A stretch of DNA of 64,000 nt, from assembly GCA_027491085.1 (NCBI GenBank), contig JAIXWW010000021.1, positions 130,732 through 194,731 of the forward strand, in the 5' to 3' direction. Source of the DNA: Bacteroidota bacterium (lineage in GTDB: Bacteria > Bacteroidota > Bacteroidia > UKL13-3). The first letter of the stretch is position 1. Every line of letters starts with the position of its first letter. The notes below the pieces were generated by a model. It did not search any database, was not told the origin of the DNA, and saw nothing but the letters and a program-made list of their open reading frames with translations. Positions 9,801 to 18,921 of the stretch are shown piece after piece. Made by a program: the position numbers and the translations under genes.

Positions 9801-12682
9801 TATTTTTTTCCATCTGGTTGAACCAATAATTCAGCACTTGCATAAATATCTATAATAGTTCCATTTTTCCGTTGAACTTGCCACTCCGCTGCTAACTCTT
9901 CTTTTCCATCAATAAATTCATCATGTAAGTTTTGAAGTGCTTGTTTGTATTCCACAGGAACAACTAAGGTGAAATTATTGCCTATTAATTCTTCTTTGGT
10001 GTAACCATAAATTCTACAATATTCATTATTTACATCAACAAATACTCCATTTTCGTTAGTGATACAAACCCCAACTGCTGTGGCGTTAAATACTGCGTCT
10101 AACAACTTTTCAGCTTTAGTTAGCTGTTCTAATGTATTTACTGCATTGGTAATTTCAATTAAGCCAAATGAAAAACTTTTTACCTCACCAAGGTCATTAA
10201 TAATGGGAGTAAAATTGATACTGAAACATAGTTTATTTTGAGTTAAATCGTTTATATAAAAATCTTTGGTAATGCTTTTACCCGATATGGCAGTTTTGAA
10301 GTCAACTATCAATTCTTCTAAAGCTTGGGATTCAAAATAATCAAAAAGTGAGGCTCCTTCTTGTAATGGTTTAACTGAAAATAAATTAAAAATGCTTATG
10401 GCTTTTTCGTTAAAAGTTATAGCCAAATACGATTCATCCACCAAAATAAAACCTTGCAAATTATTTTCTAACAAGGCATTTAGCTTAGCTTGTTTTTCAG
10501 TTAATAATTTTTCTTTTTTAAACAATTCATCGTTTACCAATTTCAGTTCTGTGTATGCAATTTGAACCTCTTCGTTGGTACTTTGCAACTCTTCGTTACT
10601 GGTTTCTAATTCCTCGTTCGATGATTGTAACTCTTCGTTTGTACTGTGCATCTCTTCATTAAGAGATTGTAACTCTTCGTTACTCGTTTCCAATTCCTCA
10701 ATAAAGGTTTGTAAATGTTCTTTGGTTTGAAGCAATTCTTTTTCTAACTCCTGAACTCTATTATCAATTAGCTCTTTATCGGTTATTAAATTTTCTTTTA
10801 CAATAAACTCATCTATTTCAAGTTTTTCAAAAATAACCATCAATAAATTATCGCTAAAGCTAATTGATTTAAGAGGTTTAACACAAAGCCTTACAAAATG
10901 TATTTGCCCAAATAAATTAAATTTTTTTATTGGACTTTTTATGTTTTTAAAGTCTTTAATGGCCTTGGTAATTATGGCTCTGAGCTCTATTTGCAGCTCA
11001 GTATTTACCATTTTTATTAAGTTTACATTAATATTGCCTGAGGTAAAACTTAAAAACAGCCTTACATCGCCATGAACACTTTGTATATCAAAGTTTTCGT
11101 TAATTATTACATATGGGTTTTCAAAATTTGTATAAATAGTTTCTTTTATAATATCTTCTAAACTGCTATTTGTTTTAACTTTATTGGCTTTGGCGTTATC
11201 ATCTAACTTAGTAGCATCCTGTAATTTTGCCTTAAAGTTCGAAAACTGAATGGTTTTTATGGCATTGCCTTTTTTGTGTTGGAATATTTTATTTTTTGCA
11301 TCAATGGTATTAAATAAATCAGAAAACTGACCAACTGTTTCCGATTTACCTAAAAATAAATAACCATTTTCATTTAATGAGTAGTGAAATAATGGTATAA
11401 TTTGTTTTTGTAGATTGGCTCCAAAATATATCAGAAGGTTTCTACAACATATTAAATCTAATTTTAAAAAAGGAGGATTATTGGTTACATCGTGTTTTGA
11501 AAATAATACCATGGAACGAATTGATTTTACCAATTCGTAATTATCACCATTTTTTAAAAAATACTCGTTTAAAATATCGCTTGGTATATTTTGAATTACT
11601 TCAGGTTTATATATTCCTTTTCGGGCTGTTGTTATTGCTCTATCATCAATATCGGTAGCAAATATTTGAATATTATATTGGTTAATTTTATCTTTTAATA
11701 ACTTAGCCAAAATAATGGCTATTGAATAAGCCTCCTCGCCTGTTGATGAGGCAGGAGCCCAAATTCTAATGTGTTTTTTAGCTGAATTAGTTATTAAATT
11801 TTTTATGTATAATTCTAAAGCTAAAAATGCCTCGCTATCTCTAAAAAAACTGGTTACTCCAATCAATATTTTATTAAACATTTCATCCAATTCAGATGGA
11901 TTGTTTTCAATAAATACTAAATACTCTTTTAATGATTTTAGCTTTAGTTCATTAATGCGTTTTTCTAATCTACGCTTTACGGTAGCTTCTTTATAATTTG
12001 AAAAATCGGTGCCTGTTCTGCTACTTAAAAGCTTAAAAATTTGATCTAAACTATTGAATTCTTCGTTTTCAGAATATTTAATTACCTTAAACTGAAGAGG
12101 GTTTAAAACAAATTCTTTTATTTCTTCACCCATTTTTTCAGGCAATAATACGGAGTCAATATCACCTGTATCAATAGCAGCTATGGGCATTCCATTGTAT
12201 TTGGCACTATGAGGTTCTTGGGCAAGGGTAAAACCTCCATTTTTTTTAATTGCCCTAACTCCTATAGCGCCATCTGTGCCTGTACCTGATAAAATTACTC
12301 CAATAACTCTTTCGTGTAAGGCATTTGCTAATGATTGAAACAATAAATCAACAGAAGGCTTTGGCCCTAGTTGATTTTGAGGTTTGGTTAAAATTATTTT
12401 TTCATTGCTAACAGTTATATCTGCATCGGGCGGAGCTATATAAACTTGACTAGGTTCTATTATGGCAAGGTGTTTGGCTTCTTGTACATTCAATTTAGAG
12501 TTTTTACCAAGTAGCTGCACTAGCATACTTTTATGTGTTGGACTTAAATGCTGAGCAATTATGATACTTATATTTTTTAGTTCTACAGGAAAATTGGTTA
12601 AAAATTCTTGTAATGCTTCTAATCCTCCTGCTGAGGCGCCAATGGCCACTATATAATGAGGGTAGTTTTCTTTGTTTATCAT
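6824..12682 (-). CDS. CheB-CheR-multi-PAS hybrid sensor histidine kinase
   Basis: A 1952-residue protein. Residues 1-190 are a CheB-type methylesterase with its catalytic Ser17 (GASAGG), His45 and Asp137 (GTGTDGA) all present. Residues about 210-475 are a CheR methyltransferase (SAM site APASSTGEEAYS, then CRNLLIYF). About 640-740 is a coiled coil of repeated SNEELQS units. About eight PAS/PAC modules follow, and the protein ends in a kinase core with the phospho-His in SHNMRSPL and ATP-binding motifs NSIKYA, DNGLGF and KGIGLYL. There is no receiver domain and no membrane segment, so it is probably cytoplasmic. It may combine reversible methylation with sensing; its targets are unknown. It stands alone between two terminators. 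Confidence 0.93.
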   Translation of the reverse strand: MINKENYPHYIVAIGASAGGLEALQEFLTNFPVELKNISIIIAQHLSPTHKSMLVQLLGKNSKLNVQEAKHLAIIEPSQVYIAPPDADITVSNEKIILTKPQNQLGPKPSVDLLFQSLANALHERVIGVILSGTGTDGAIGVRAIKKNGGFTLAQEPHSAKYNGMPIAAIDTGDIDSVLLPEKMGEEIKEFVLNPLQFKVIKYSENEEFNSLDQIFKLLSSRTGTDFSNYKEATVKRRLEKRINELKLKSLKEYLVFIENNPSELDEMFNKILIGVTSFFRDSEAFLALELYIKNLITNSAKKHIRIWAPASSTGEEAYSIAIILAKLLKDKINQYNIQIFATDIDDRAITTARKGIYKPEVIQNIPSDILNEYFLKNGDNYELVKSIRSMVLFSKHDVTNNPPFLKLDLICCRNLLIYFGANLQKQIIPLFHYSLNENGYLFLGKSETVGQFSDLFNTIDAKNKIFQHKKGNAIKTIQFSNFKAKLQDATKLDDNAKANKVKTNSSLEDIIKETIYTNFENPYVIINENFDIQSVHGDVRLFLSFTSGNINVNLIKMVNTELQIELRAIITKAIKDFKNIKSPIKKFNLFGQIHFVRLCVKPLKSISFSDNLLMVIFEKLEIDEFIVKENLITDKELIDNRVQELEKELLQTKEHLQTFIEELETSNEELQSLNEEMHSTNEELQSSNEELETSNEELQSTNEEVQIAYTELKLVNDELFKKEKLLTEKQAKLNALLENNLQGFILVDESYLAITFNEKAISIFNLFSVKPLQEGASLFDYFESQALEELIVDFKTAISGKSITKDFYINDLTQNKLCFSINFTPIINDLGEVKSFSFGLIEITNAVNTLEQLTKAEKLLDAVFNATAVGVCITNENGVFVDVNNEYCRIYGYTKEELIGNNFTLVVPVEYKQALQNLHDEFIDGKEELAAEWQVQRKNGTIIDIYASAELLVQPDGKKYKVTSVRDITENKKYKNLLFETQESGKIGGIELDFITQEFSCTEEINTLFDLESTEILTFENLINYFKDEAKTSIKNNFDAIQKNGNSFDLELELLTHKINYKLVRITAKATKNGNNVVKAYATIQDITKEKQHELQILNNKEKYKAFVENSLNSFIITNIKGDILEANQSACNLFVCSNEKLLTKNVSDFFELESPAFIEITNNQKTNRKAKAEINAINAFGNYFIADYSSVVYKDLISHEDRIFIYLSDITNRVKNTDLLNEISIMGKIGGWEVDLVANKATWSDVTKLIHEVPLDYEPDLTTAINFYKEGYSRDTVIKGVEKAINEGTPWDFELQLITAKGNEIWVKAKGEASFINGKCVKLFGVFQDITNNKERDLRIEAQSNELNNILNTSLDIICIIDKDNKFEIISKSAENILGYKPEELIGKPFLDFVYSDDVEQTKAIAAKVYDGKAVTNFKNRYVHKNGSLVPFSWAAKWDNNAEKMYCIARDITENQKFEKEILEINERFEYVTKATFDAVWDWDLQNDMIYWGAGFKTLFGYDNVNTFVKGKENWVQRIHQDDLEKVELELNNFIESNENNLKFEYRYLRADGTYVFVIDKAIAIRNENGKVVRMIGAMQDLTEQKINEERLKLFQSVIENTNDGVIITKAEPYDEPGPEIIYANNAMSKISGYTLNELIGSSPRLMQGPDTSREELDKIRKAIENWQPVETEIINYRKNGEEYWLNFSIVPVANEKGWFTHWISIERDITARKKAEQEREQLLNELTNNNKELKQFSYITSHNMRSPLTNILAILDLFDYEKINDKETTELIDALKQSTNNLHETLNDLIKILIIKENTNQELENVNIEEVFNGVKNSINSLVTRSNAQINLNFSKANKLSYSKSYLESIFLNLLTNSIKYASKDRDLQITVSTQIENKKIKLIYSDNGLGFDLEKVKDKIFGLYQRFHTHTDSKGIGLYLVYSQIVALGGNIKVDSEVNKGTTFTIHF

Positions 12683-12892
12683 ATATTATTTGCTGCTTAA
12701 ACTATTTATTAAGCCACTTAGACTGCAAATAACAATATTTATGATTATCTTTTAACTATTTTGTAAAATTTAATTTCATTTAAATATTTACAGCCAATGT
12801 TCAATTAGATTTATTTTTGAAATAGTATTTTATTTAAACAAAACAGATAAACCAAACTAATTACTTTAAAAAGCAATTATTGAATAAACAAA

Positions 12893-12928
12893 AAAAGAGG
12901 CTGTTCAAAAAATGAACAACCTCTTTTT
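12893..12928 (-). terminator. Terminator after the DUF4920 gene
   Basis: A 15-base stem with one wobble pair (12893-12907 against 12913-12927) and a 5-base loop, flanked by A and T runs. It lies about 20 bases past the stop of the leftward lipoprotein gene. The A/T flanks would let it work in both directions. Confidence 0.75.
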
Positions 12929-12947
12929 AAAATTTAGCAAGAGCTAT

Positions 12948-13346
12948 CTATTTTATATTAATTGCTGTGGCCAAAACTTTTATTTCAGTTTTGCCATTAT
13001 TTGTTTCTTTAACTGCTTTACCTGTAACAGTTGCTATTTTACTTTCAATGTTTTTGGGCAATACAAAAGCTTTTTTATCTATTTCAATAAATAAAGCTTC
13101 ACCACCTTTGTTCTCTAAAGTTAACCAACAGCCTTCGCCTTTGCATACTTTTTCAATAGTTCCGGTTACATTTACGTTAGCTTCTGTTTGAGTTTGTAAA
13201 ACATTCAATACATCGCTAACGGTTTTTAACGAATCGGTTTTTACTTCAGCTCCAAAATTACCCGAAGTAGGTAATTTAGACCTTGAATCGTTTCCACAGG
13301 CTATTATGCTTAATAAAATGGATAAAACTAAAAGGCTGTTCTTCAT
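12948..13346 (-). CDS. DUF4920-family lipoprotein
   Basis: I chose the ATG at 13346, which gives 132 residues, over a TTG nine bases earlier, because it starts the signal peptide directly (MKNSLLVLSILLSIIACG). The lipobox cysteine is in IIACG. The mature part is a small OB-like beta domain with the diagnostic VCKGEGCWL motif, in which two cysteines flank a Gly-rich turn, and a closing GKTEIKVLATAI strand. DUF4920 proteins are common in Bacteroidota; their function is not known to me, though the Cys pair suggests metal binding or a disulphide. It follows the S46 peptidase gene by 27 bases and may be cotranscribed. Confidence 0.8.
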   Translation of the reverse strand: MKNSLLVLSILLSIIACGNDSRSKLPTSGNFGAEVKTDSLKTVSDVLNVLQTQTEANVNVTGTIEKVCKGEGCWLTLENKGGEALFIEIDKKAFVLPKNIESKIATVTGKAVKETNNGKTEIKVLATAINIK

Positions 13347-13373
13347 CTTTGGCAATTAATAGGTTATTTAATT

Positions 13374-15515
13374 TTAGTTATTTACAATGTCCATTTCGTC
13401 AACAATGTTTTTTGCACCTGCGTATTTTTCAATAACCCAAAGTACATAACGAATGTCAACATTGATGGTTCTTTGTAATTTTTTGTCAAAAATAACATCA
13501 CCAGCCATAGCTTCAATATTACCATCGAAAGCTAAACCAATTAACTGACCTTTACCGTTTAATACAGGCGAACCAGAGTTACCACCAGTAATATCGTTAT
13601 CAGTTAAAAAACAAACAGGCATATAACCTTTTGCATCAGCATATTTACCAAAATCTTTTTGTTTGTATAATTCTAATAAACGTGCTGGTAAATCAAACTC
13701 GGCATCTCCAGCTTTGTATTTTTTTACCATACTTTCCATAGTGGTGTAGTAATTTACTTTAGCATCATTTCTTTTATCTACTGGTAAAGCGCGCACTTTT
13801 CCGTAAGTTAAACGTAAAGTTGAGTTGGCATCAGGATATTGAATGGTAGCTAATTTTGATTCTCTTAAACCTTCAACCAATAAACGGTATGAAGCTAAGA
13901 AATCATTCTGAGCCTTGGTAACTTCATCCGATTTAAAACCTAAATGAGTCATTAAATCATTTGATAATGCATAAATAGGATCGTTGGTTACTTGACCTTT
14001 TGAAGGGGCATCTAAAAATGCCATCAATTTTTCTTCTGAAGTAAAAATACTCATGGTAAATATAGCATTTACATGAGCATCAAAATTTTTACCCATAGCT
14101 ATTACTGATGGTGCTAATGTATAACCAACCGATTTTGCACTATACAATGCTAATTGTGCTTTTAAAATATCTTTTTCAGCAGGTAAGTGCATTTCTTCAA
14201 AAAACGATTTTACTTCAGTTGCCATTTCAGGTTTCATTTTTTCTCTTCCGGCTGCATCCGCTGCTGCATAATTAGCCAATTGTTTACCAAAACCACGTGA
14301 GATAAAACCAAACGATGATGTTCTTAACAATTGTTGTAAGTAATTATCATGGCGTGCCTTTTCGTTGGTAAGTTTGTAATATGCGTTAATCTTTTCAACC
14401 ACTGTTCCGTATTTAGCTTTATTAGCAGGTTTGTTGGCCCAAGCATTAAATTTAGCTTCTTGCTCAGCTTTTGATTTTGCAGTTCCAAATTTGGTTAAAG
14501 CATCAATCATACCTTGGCGGTTTTTCCAATAGTTAGCTACACCAGCATATTTTGAAGCATAAATCAAATTCAATTTATCGCTTTGGATCATGTATTTTTT
14601 CATGTTATCCATACCAGTTTTTGAACCTTCAACCCAAGCTGGATAAGCAAATTTTACATTTTGTTCAATTCCACCAGCTGGCATCCAACGGTTAGTTCTT
14701 CCGGGATAACCTAAAATCATAGCAAAATCGTTTTCTTTAACACCTCCTGTATTTACTGTTAAATATTTTTTAGGTTTTAATGGCACATTGTTTACTGAAT
14801 ACTCAGCAGGATTACCATTAGCATCAGCATAAATTCTAAACATAGAAAAATCGCCTGTTTGACGAGGCCATTCCCAATTATCAGTGTCGCCACCAAATTT
14901 ACCAATACTTTCAGGCGGGGTACCTACAAAACGCACATCTTTGTAATCTTGATAAACAAAATAGTAAAATTCATTACCTTGGAAAAACGAACGAACTGAT
15001 ACGGTATATTTTCCACCTTCATTATTTTCTTTTTCAATTAAAGCTATTTCTTCCATGATGGCTTTATCTCTGTCAGCCTCTGACATTTGAGGATTTACCT
15101 TTGCCAAAATTCTTTTACTTACATCGTCCATTCTAACAAAGAATCTAACAAACAAACTTTTAGGTTTTAATTCTTTATCTTTTGATGAAGCCCAGTAGCC
15201 GTTTTTTAAAAAATTAGCTTCCGGAGTTGATAATTCAGCAATTGCATCGTAACCGCAATGGTGGTTAGTTAATACCAATGCGTCTTTCGAAATTAATTCT
15301 GCAGTACAACCTCCATTAAATTGTACAATTGCATCTTTTAATGAACTGTTATTAATGGCATAAATTTCTTCTGCTGTTAATTGAAGACCCATTTTTTCCA
15401 TATCACGGTGGTTTAATCTTTTGATAGACATTAAAAACCACATGCCTTCATCGGCCTTTGATACCTCAACACCTAGTATCAATAAAAGTAGTAAACTTGT
15501 AATTATTCTTTTCAT
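13374..15515 (-). CDS. S46-family dipeptidyl-peptidase (DPP7/DPP11 type)
   Basis: A 713-residue exported serine peptidase with a signal peptide ending near VSKA. The chymotrypsin-like triad is recognisable: His in LTNHHCGYDA (about residue 86), Asp in the DNWEWPRQTGDFSMF region, and Ser in TGGNSGSPV (about residue 647). A helical insertion typical of S46 enzymes lies between the halves. Family members remove dipeptides from the free N-terminus of oligopeptides in the periplasm and feed peptide uptake. The residue after AFD is Gly (FDGNIEAM); this favours the DPP7-like class (hydrophobic P1) over DPP11 (acidic P1), which has Arg there. Specificity is inferred from that one residue. Confidence 0.92.
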   Translation of the reverse strand: MKRIITSLLLLLILGVEVSKADEGMWFLMSIKRLNHRDMEKMGLQLTAEEIYAINNSSLKDAIVQFNGGCTAELISKDALVLTNHHCGYDAIAELSTPEANFLKNGYWASSKDKELKPKSLFVRFFVRMDDVSKRILAKVNPQMSEADRDKAIMEEIALIEKENNEGGKYTVSVRSFFQGNEFYYFVYQDYKDVRFVGTPPESIGKFGGDTDNWEWPRQTGDFSMFRIYADANGNPAEYSVNNVPLKPKKYLTVNTGGVKENDFAMILGYPGRTNRWMPAGGIEQNVKFAYPAWVEGSKTGMDNMKKYMIQSDKLNLIYASKYAGVANYWKNRQGMIDALTKFGTAKSKAEQEAKFNAWANKPANKAKYGTVVEKINAYYKLTNEKARHDNYLQQLLRTSSFGFISRGFGKQLANYAAADAAGREKMKPEMATEVKSFFEEMHLPAEKDILKAQLALYSAKSVGYTLAPSVIAMGKNFDAHVNAIFTMSIFTSEEKLMAFLDAPSKGQVTNDPIYALSNDLMTHLGFKSDEVTKAQNDFLASYRLLVEGLRESKLATIQYPDANSTLRLTYGKVRALPVDKRNDAKVNYYTTMESMVKKYKAGDAEFDLPARLLELYKQKDFGKYADAKGYMPVCFLTDNDITGGNSGSPVLNGKGQLIGLAFDGNIEAMAGDVIFDKKLQRTINVDIRYVLWVIEKYAGAKNIVDEMDIVNN

Positions 15516-15811
15516 TTTTGTTATAAATTTATTTTATGGGTGGCGAATGTAAAAATTATTTACAGTACACTTAAATTTTTTTTACAAAAGGGAAATTAAT
15601 CAGTTAATTGGATTGATTTTTTCTAGGCACAAATTGTTAGTTTTAAATTGATTATTTCTTTAAAGCATTGAATTTGGATAATGTTAAAACTCCTTTACCA
15701 TTTGTTTGTTAGTTGTTATAAAGTTGGATAATTAAAAGTGGTTTTTTATTATTTAATTGCGACTTTACAAACAAGTACCTTGTACTTTAAACTAAGAACA
15801 AAAAATACTCG
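15516..15811. other. Divergent intergenic region, no gene seen
   Basis: This region separates the leftward S46 peptidase from the rightward beta-CASP gene. It holds a possible leftward -7 box (TACATTCG on the minus strand at 15544-15551, 28 bases before the peptidase ATG). A rightward candidate, TACCTTGT at 15776-15783, is weaker. No RNA gene or long palindrome was recognised. Confidence 0.4.
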
Positions 15812-17212
15812 ATGGAAATTACCTTTTTAGGTGCCGCCCGACAAGTTACGGGAAGTATGCACCTAGTTACGCTTCAAAGCGGTTATAATATTTTAATAGA
15901 TTGTGGTATGGATTACGAATTAAAGCGTAATCCTACTTTTAAAGAAGATATTTTCCCATTTAATCCTGCCGATATAGACACTGTAATTCTTACACATGCG
16001 CACATTGACCATTCGGGGAATTTGCCAAGTTTGGTATACCAGGGATTTAGAGGAAGTATTATTTGTACTGGAGCTACCGCAGAATTAACCGAATACTTAT
16101 TATACGATAGTGCCAATATTCAATTAATGGAATACCGAAAGGCACTTGGTAATGCAAAAAAAACCAAACGAAATAATGTTCCTAAGCCTTTATACATGAC
16201 AAGCCATGTTAAAGATTGTGTGGATAGATTTACCATTGCAAAATTTAATGAACCGTTTACCATAAACCAAGAAGTAAAAGTTACCTTAATTGAAGCTGGC
16301 CATTTACTTGGAGCAGCTTCAGTAAAAATGGAAGTGGTTGAAAATGGAATTACCAAATCTATAGGTTTTACAGGCGATTTAGGCAGAAGTAATTCAAAGT
16401 TAATTAATAACACTACTTTACTTACAGGAATTGATACATTGGTTTCTGAATGTACATACGGAGGAAGAAAACATAAAATTACTCGTTCGGCCGAAGATGA
16501 AATGTTACATTACATTACCGCAACTTGTATTGATATAAGAGGTAGATTGGTAATTCCTGCGTTTAGTGTAGGCAGAACGCAATCTATTGTATTTACCATC
16601 AATCAATTAAAACGCCAAGGATTCATTCCAAATGTAAAAATATTTGTTGACAGTCCTTTAGCAATAAGAAGCACAGATGTTTACGAAAAACACAAGGAAT
16701 TATTAAATCCTGAAGCATTTGCTTTTCAAAAACAATATGGTTCATTGCTTGAACATGAAGATATTGAATACCTAACCGAGTTTAAACACCATGAGGCTTT
16801 GATGTATTACACCGACCCATGTGTAATAATCTCGGCAGCAGGAATGGTTGAGGGTGGTCGAATCCAAGAACATATTACTAATAATATTGAAAATCCATTT
16901 TCGACTATATTAATTTCAGGATTTTGTGCGGAAGGAACTTTTGGACACAAATTGTTAAATGGTCAATCAACCATAAATATCAAAAACAAAGTAAAACGTG
17001 TATTTGCAAAAATAGCCAGTACCGATATTTTTAGTTCTCACCCTGATTGCGATGAGGTGTTTAATTATATCAATCAAACTCATCAAAATGGCTGTAAAAA
17101 TGTGTTTTTAGTACATGGTGATGAAACCCAAATGACAGCCATGCGCGATAGATTAGCTTTATCTGGAATTAAAGCTGAAATGCCGGAACAAGGGCAAGTT
17201 TTTGAACTGTAA
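15812..17212 (+). CDS. Beta-CASP metallo-beta-lactamase RNA-processing exonuclease family protein
   Basis: A 466-residue protein with the zinc-binding motif HAHIDHSG, a later GHLLGAASV histidine, and GFTGDLGR. The beta-CASP insert is marked by PAFSVGRTQ, the ISAAGMVEGG segment and the late HGDE histidine. This is the CPSF73/YSH1-like family; bacterial members are thought to act on RNA or DNA 5' ends. It starts with MEITFLGAARQVTGS, an exact family opening, so the ATG is reliable. It has its own promoter region and appears monocistronic. Its 3' end overlaps a broken gene on the other strand by 44 bases. The actual substrate is not known. Confidence 0.88.
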   Translation: MEITFLGAARQVTGSMHLVTLQSGYNILIDCGMDYELKRNPTFKEDIFPFNPADIDTVILTHAHIDHSGNLPSLVYQGFRGSIICTGATAELTEYLLYDSANIQLMEYRKALGNAKKTKRNNVPKPLYMTSHVKDCVDRFTIAKFNEPFTINQEVKVTLIEAGHLLGAASVKMEVVENGITKSIGFTGDLGRSNSKLINNTTLLTGIDTLVSECTYGGRKHKITRSAEDEMLHYITATCIDIRGRLVIPAFSVGRTQSIVFTINQLKRQGFIPNVKIFVDSPLAIRSTDVYEKHKELLNPEAFAFQKQYGSLLEHEDIEYLTEFKHHEALMYYTDPCVIISAAGMVEGGRIQEHITNNIENPFSTILISGFCAEGTFGHKLLNGQSTINIKNKVKRVFAKIASTDIFSSHPDCDEVFNYINQTHQNGCKNVFLVHGDETQMTAMRDRLALSGIKAEMPEQGQVFEL

Positions 17213-17434
17213 TAAGTTTAAACTTATTAAACCATTTAAATAAGGCATATACAAGTAAACTAAAAAACGGAAACAATAAAGTGATAATTACTGCAACTGT
17301 TTCAGGTGGATAAATAATAGTATACCACCAGGAGTAATGGAAAGCATGGTATCAATTATAAAAAATCTTACCAAAACATATGTTAATATGCTGGTGCTAA
17401 TCATTGCTAAAAAGTAGGTGTGAATTCTTTTCAT
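17169..17434 (-). pseudogene. Frameshifted small two-helix membrane protein
   Basis: From the ATG at 17434 the frame reads MKRIHTYFLAMISTSILTYV and continues to TPGG, then runs into a TAA at 17288-17290 (48 residues). Shifting one base near 17325 opens a second frame that reads WWYTIIYPPETVAVIITLLF, then FPFFSLLVYALFKWFNKF, to a stop at 17169. Together they make a plausible protein of about 88 residues with two membrane helices. The total length is one base short of a multiple of three, so a single-base deletion is the simplest explanation. The function is unknown, and the end overlaps the beta-CASP gene on the other strand. It could be a sequencing error. Confidence 0.5.
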
Positions 17435-17460
17435 TTGTACTTAATGAACAATATTAATAA

Positions 17461-17491
17461 AAAAAGCCAAACGTTTTCACATTTGGCTTTT
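17461..17491 (-). terminator. Terminator of the nuoJKLMN operon
   Basis: An 11-base A-rich stem (17461-17471, AAAAAGCCAAA) pairs with 17482-17491 around a short loop. It lies 20 bases past the nuoN stop and is followed by a T run on the minus strand. Confidence 0.75.
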
Positions 17492-17510
17492 AGTTTATTG
17501 TTAAACAATT

Positions 17511-18893
17511 TTATAATAACTTAGTAAAAACGCCAGGATATAAACCTAGAACAATGCTTATAATTAAGCATACAGCTATAACCATTTGATAGGCAAAAGT
17601 AGGTTTAATTTCAAACTCATTAGCTGGTTTACTATACATGGCAACAATTACTTTCATGTAATAAAACACACCTATAATTGAACTGATAATGGCTACAAAA
17701 ACCATGTTTTGACATCCATTTCTGAATGCTTCGCTAAAAATAAAGTATTTACCAAAAAAGCCTGCAAATGGAGGAATACCAGCTAAACTTAACATAGCCA
17801 TAGTTAAACTTGCAGCCAATAAAGGATTCTTTTTGGCCAAACCATTAAAACCACTGATACTCTCAGTTCCTGTTGATTTAAATACTGTAATGGCAATTGC
17901 AAAAGCAGCTAAACTTGCCACTGCATAACCTACTGAGTAAAGAAACAATGCACTATCGGTACTTCCTTGAATACTAATAATGGCTAACATCATATAACCG
18001 GCATGACTTATACCAGAATAAGCTAAAAGACGTTTAAAATTGTCTTGAACCAACGCTACCAAGTTTCCAACCAATAAAGTAGCAGCACAAGAAATGGTTA
18101 AAATTATTTCGGCTTTACCTAAAGCAAATACAAAACACGATGATAACAAGCGGTAAAAGGCAGCAAAAGCAGCTATTTTAACCAATGTACTCATTAATGC
18201 AGTAATTAAACTTGGCGCACCTTCATACACATCTGGAGCCCAAAAATGAAAAGGAGCTGCAGAAACTTTAAACAACATGGCAAATATCATTAGTAACATA
18301 CCTACAATAAATAATGGATCTAATTTATCGGCATGCATGCGCATATAGTTACCAATTCCATCAATGCTAAAAGTACCCGTTACACCAAATACCAAAGCTA
18401 TTCCAAATAATAAAAATGCACTGGCAAATGAACCCATTAAAAAGTATTTGAAACCTGCTTCGTTTGATTTTAACTCAAACCTACGACTTCCAGCCATTAC
18501 ATACAATGAAATAGATAAAGTTTCAATTCCTAAAAACAACATGGCCATGTTTGAAAAACTAAACATCATTAATGCGCCACAAAGGGTAAACATTAATATG
18601 GCCATATAATCACTGATGTGTTTTTCATCATCGGTGCTGGTATAAAAATCGCCAGAGAGAATCAAAATAATAAGCATGATAAACAATGCCAAACCACTAA
18701 ATGCAGTTGAAAAATTGCTATCGCTCAACATGCCGTTAAAATGTGTTTGTGGATTATTCCAAGTTTGTAAGTTTAAGCTAAAAATAACAGCTAAACCCAA
18801 TACTAAAATTGGAATTAAATATTTACGTAAGTTAAATATTTCGGCCAGTAAGCCAAATAATCCTAAACAAGCTGTATATATTAAAGTATTCAT
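17511..18893 (-). CDS. nuoN: NADH-quinone oxidoreductase subunit N
   Basis: A 460-residue polytopic protein of the antiporter-like family with about 14 membrane helices. Its key segments are GIETLSISLYVM (helix 5 glutamate), FHFWAPDVYEGAPSLITALM with the broken helix 7, VKIAAF with the helix lysine, and GIPPFAGFFGKYFIF. NuoN is one of three proton-pumping modules in the membrane arm of complex I. It is the last gene of the cluster, starting 28 bases after nuoM. The length is slightly short of the E. coli protein but normal for this phylum. Identity is secure from sequence and order. Confidence 0.96.
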   Translation of the reverse strand: MNTLIYTACLGLFGLLAEIFNLRKYLIPILVLGLAVIFSLNLQTWNNPQTHFNGMLSDSNFSTAFSGLALFIMLIILILSGDFYTSTDDEKHISDYMAILMFTLCGALMMFSFSNMAMLFLGIETLSISLYVMAGSRRFELKSNEAGFKYFLMGSFASAFLLFGIALVFGVTGTFSIDGIGNYMRMHADKLDPLFIVGMLLMIFAMLFKVSAAPFHFWAPDVYEGAPSLITALMSTLVKIAAFAAFYRLLSSCFVFALGKAEIILTISCAATLLVGNLVALVQDNFKRLLAYSGISHAGYMMLAIISIQGSTDSALFLYSVGYAVASLAAFAIAITVFKSTGTESISGFNGLAKKNPLLAASLTMAMLSLAGIPPFAGFFGKYFIFSEAFRNGCQNMVFVAIISSIIGVFYYMKVIVAMYSKPANEFEIKPTFAYQMVIAVCLIISIVLGLYPGVFTKLL

Positions 18894-18921
18894 TAATGAA
18901 TGGTATATTTAAAATGTAAAA

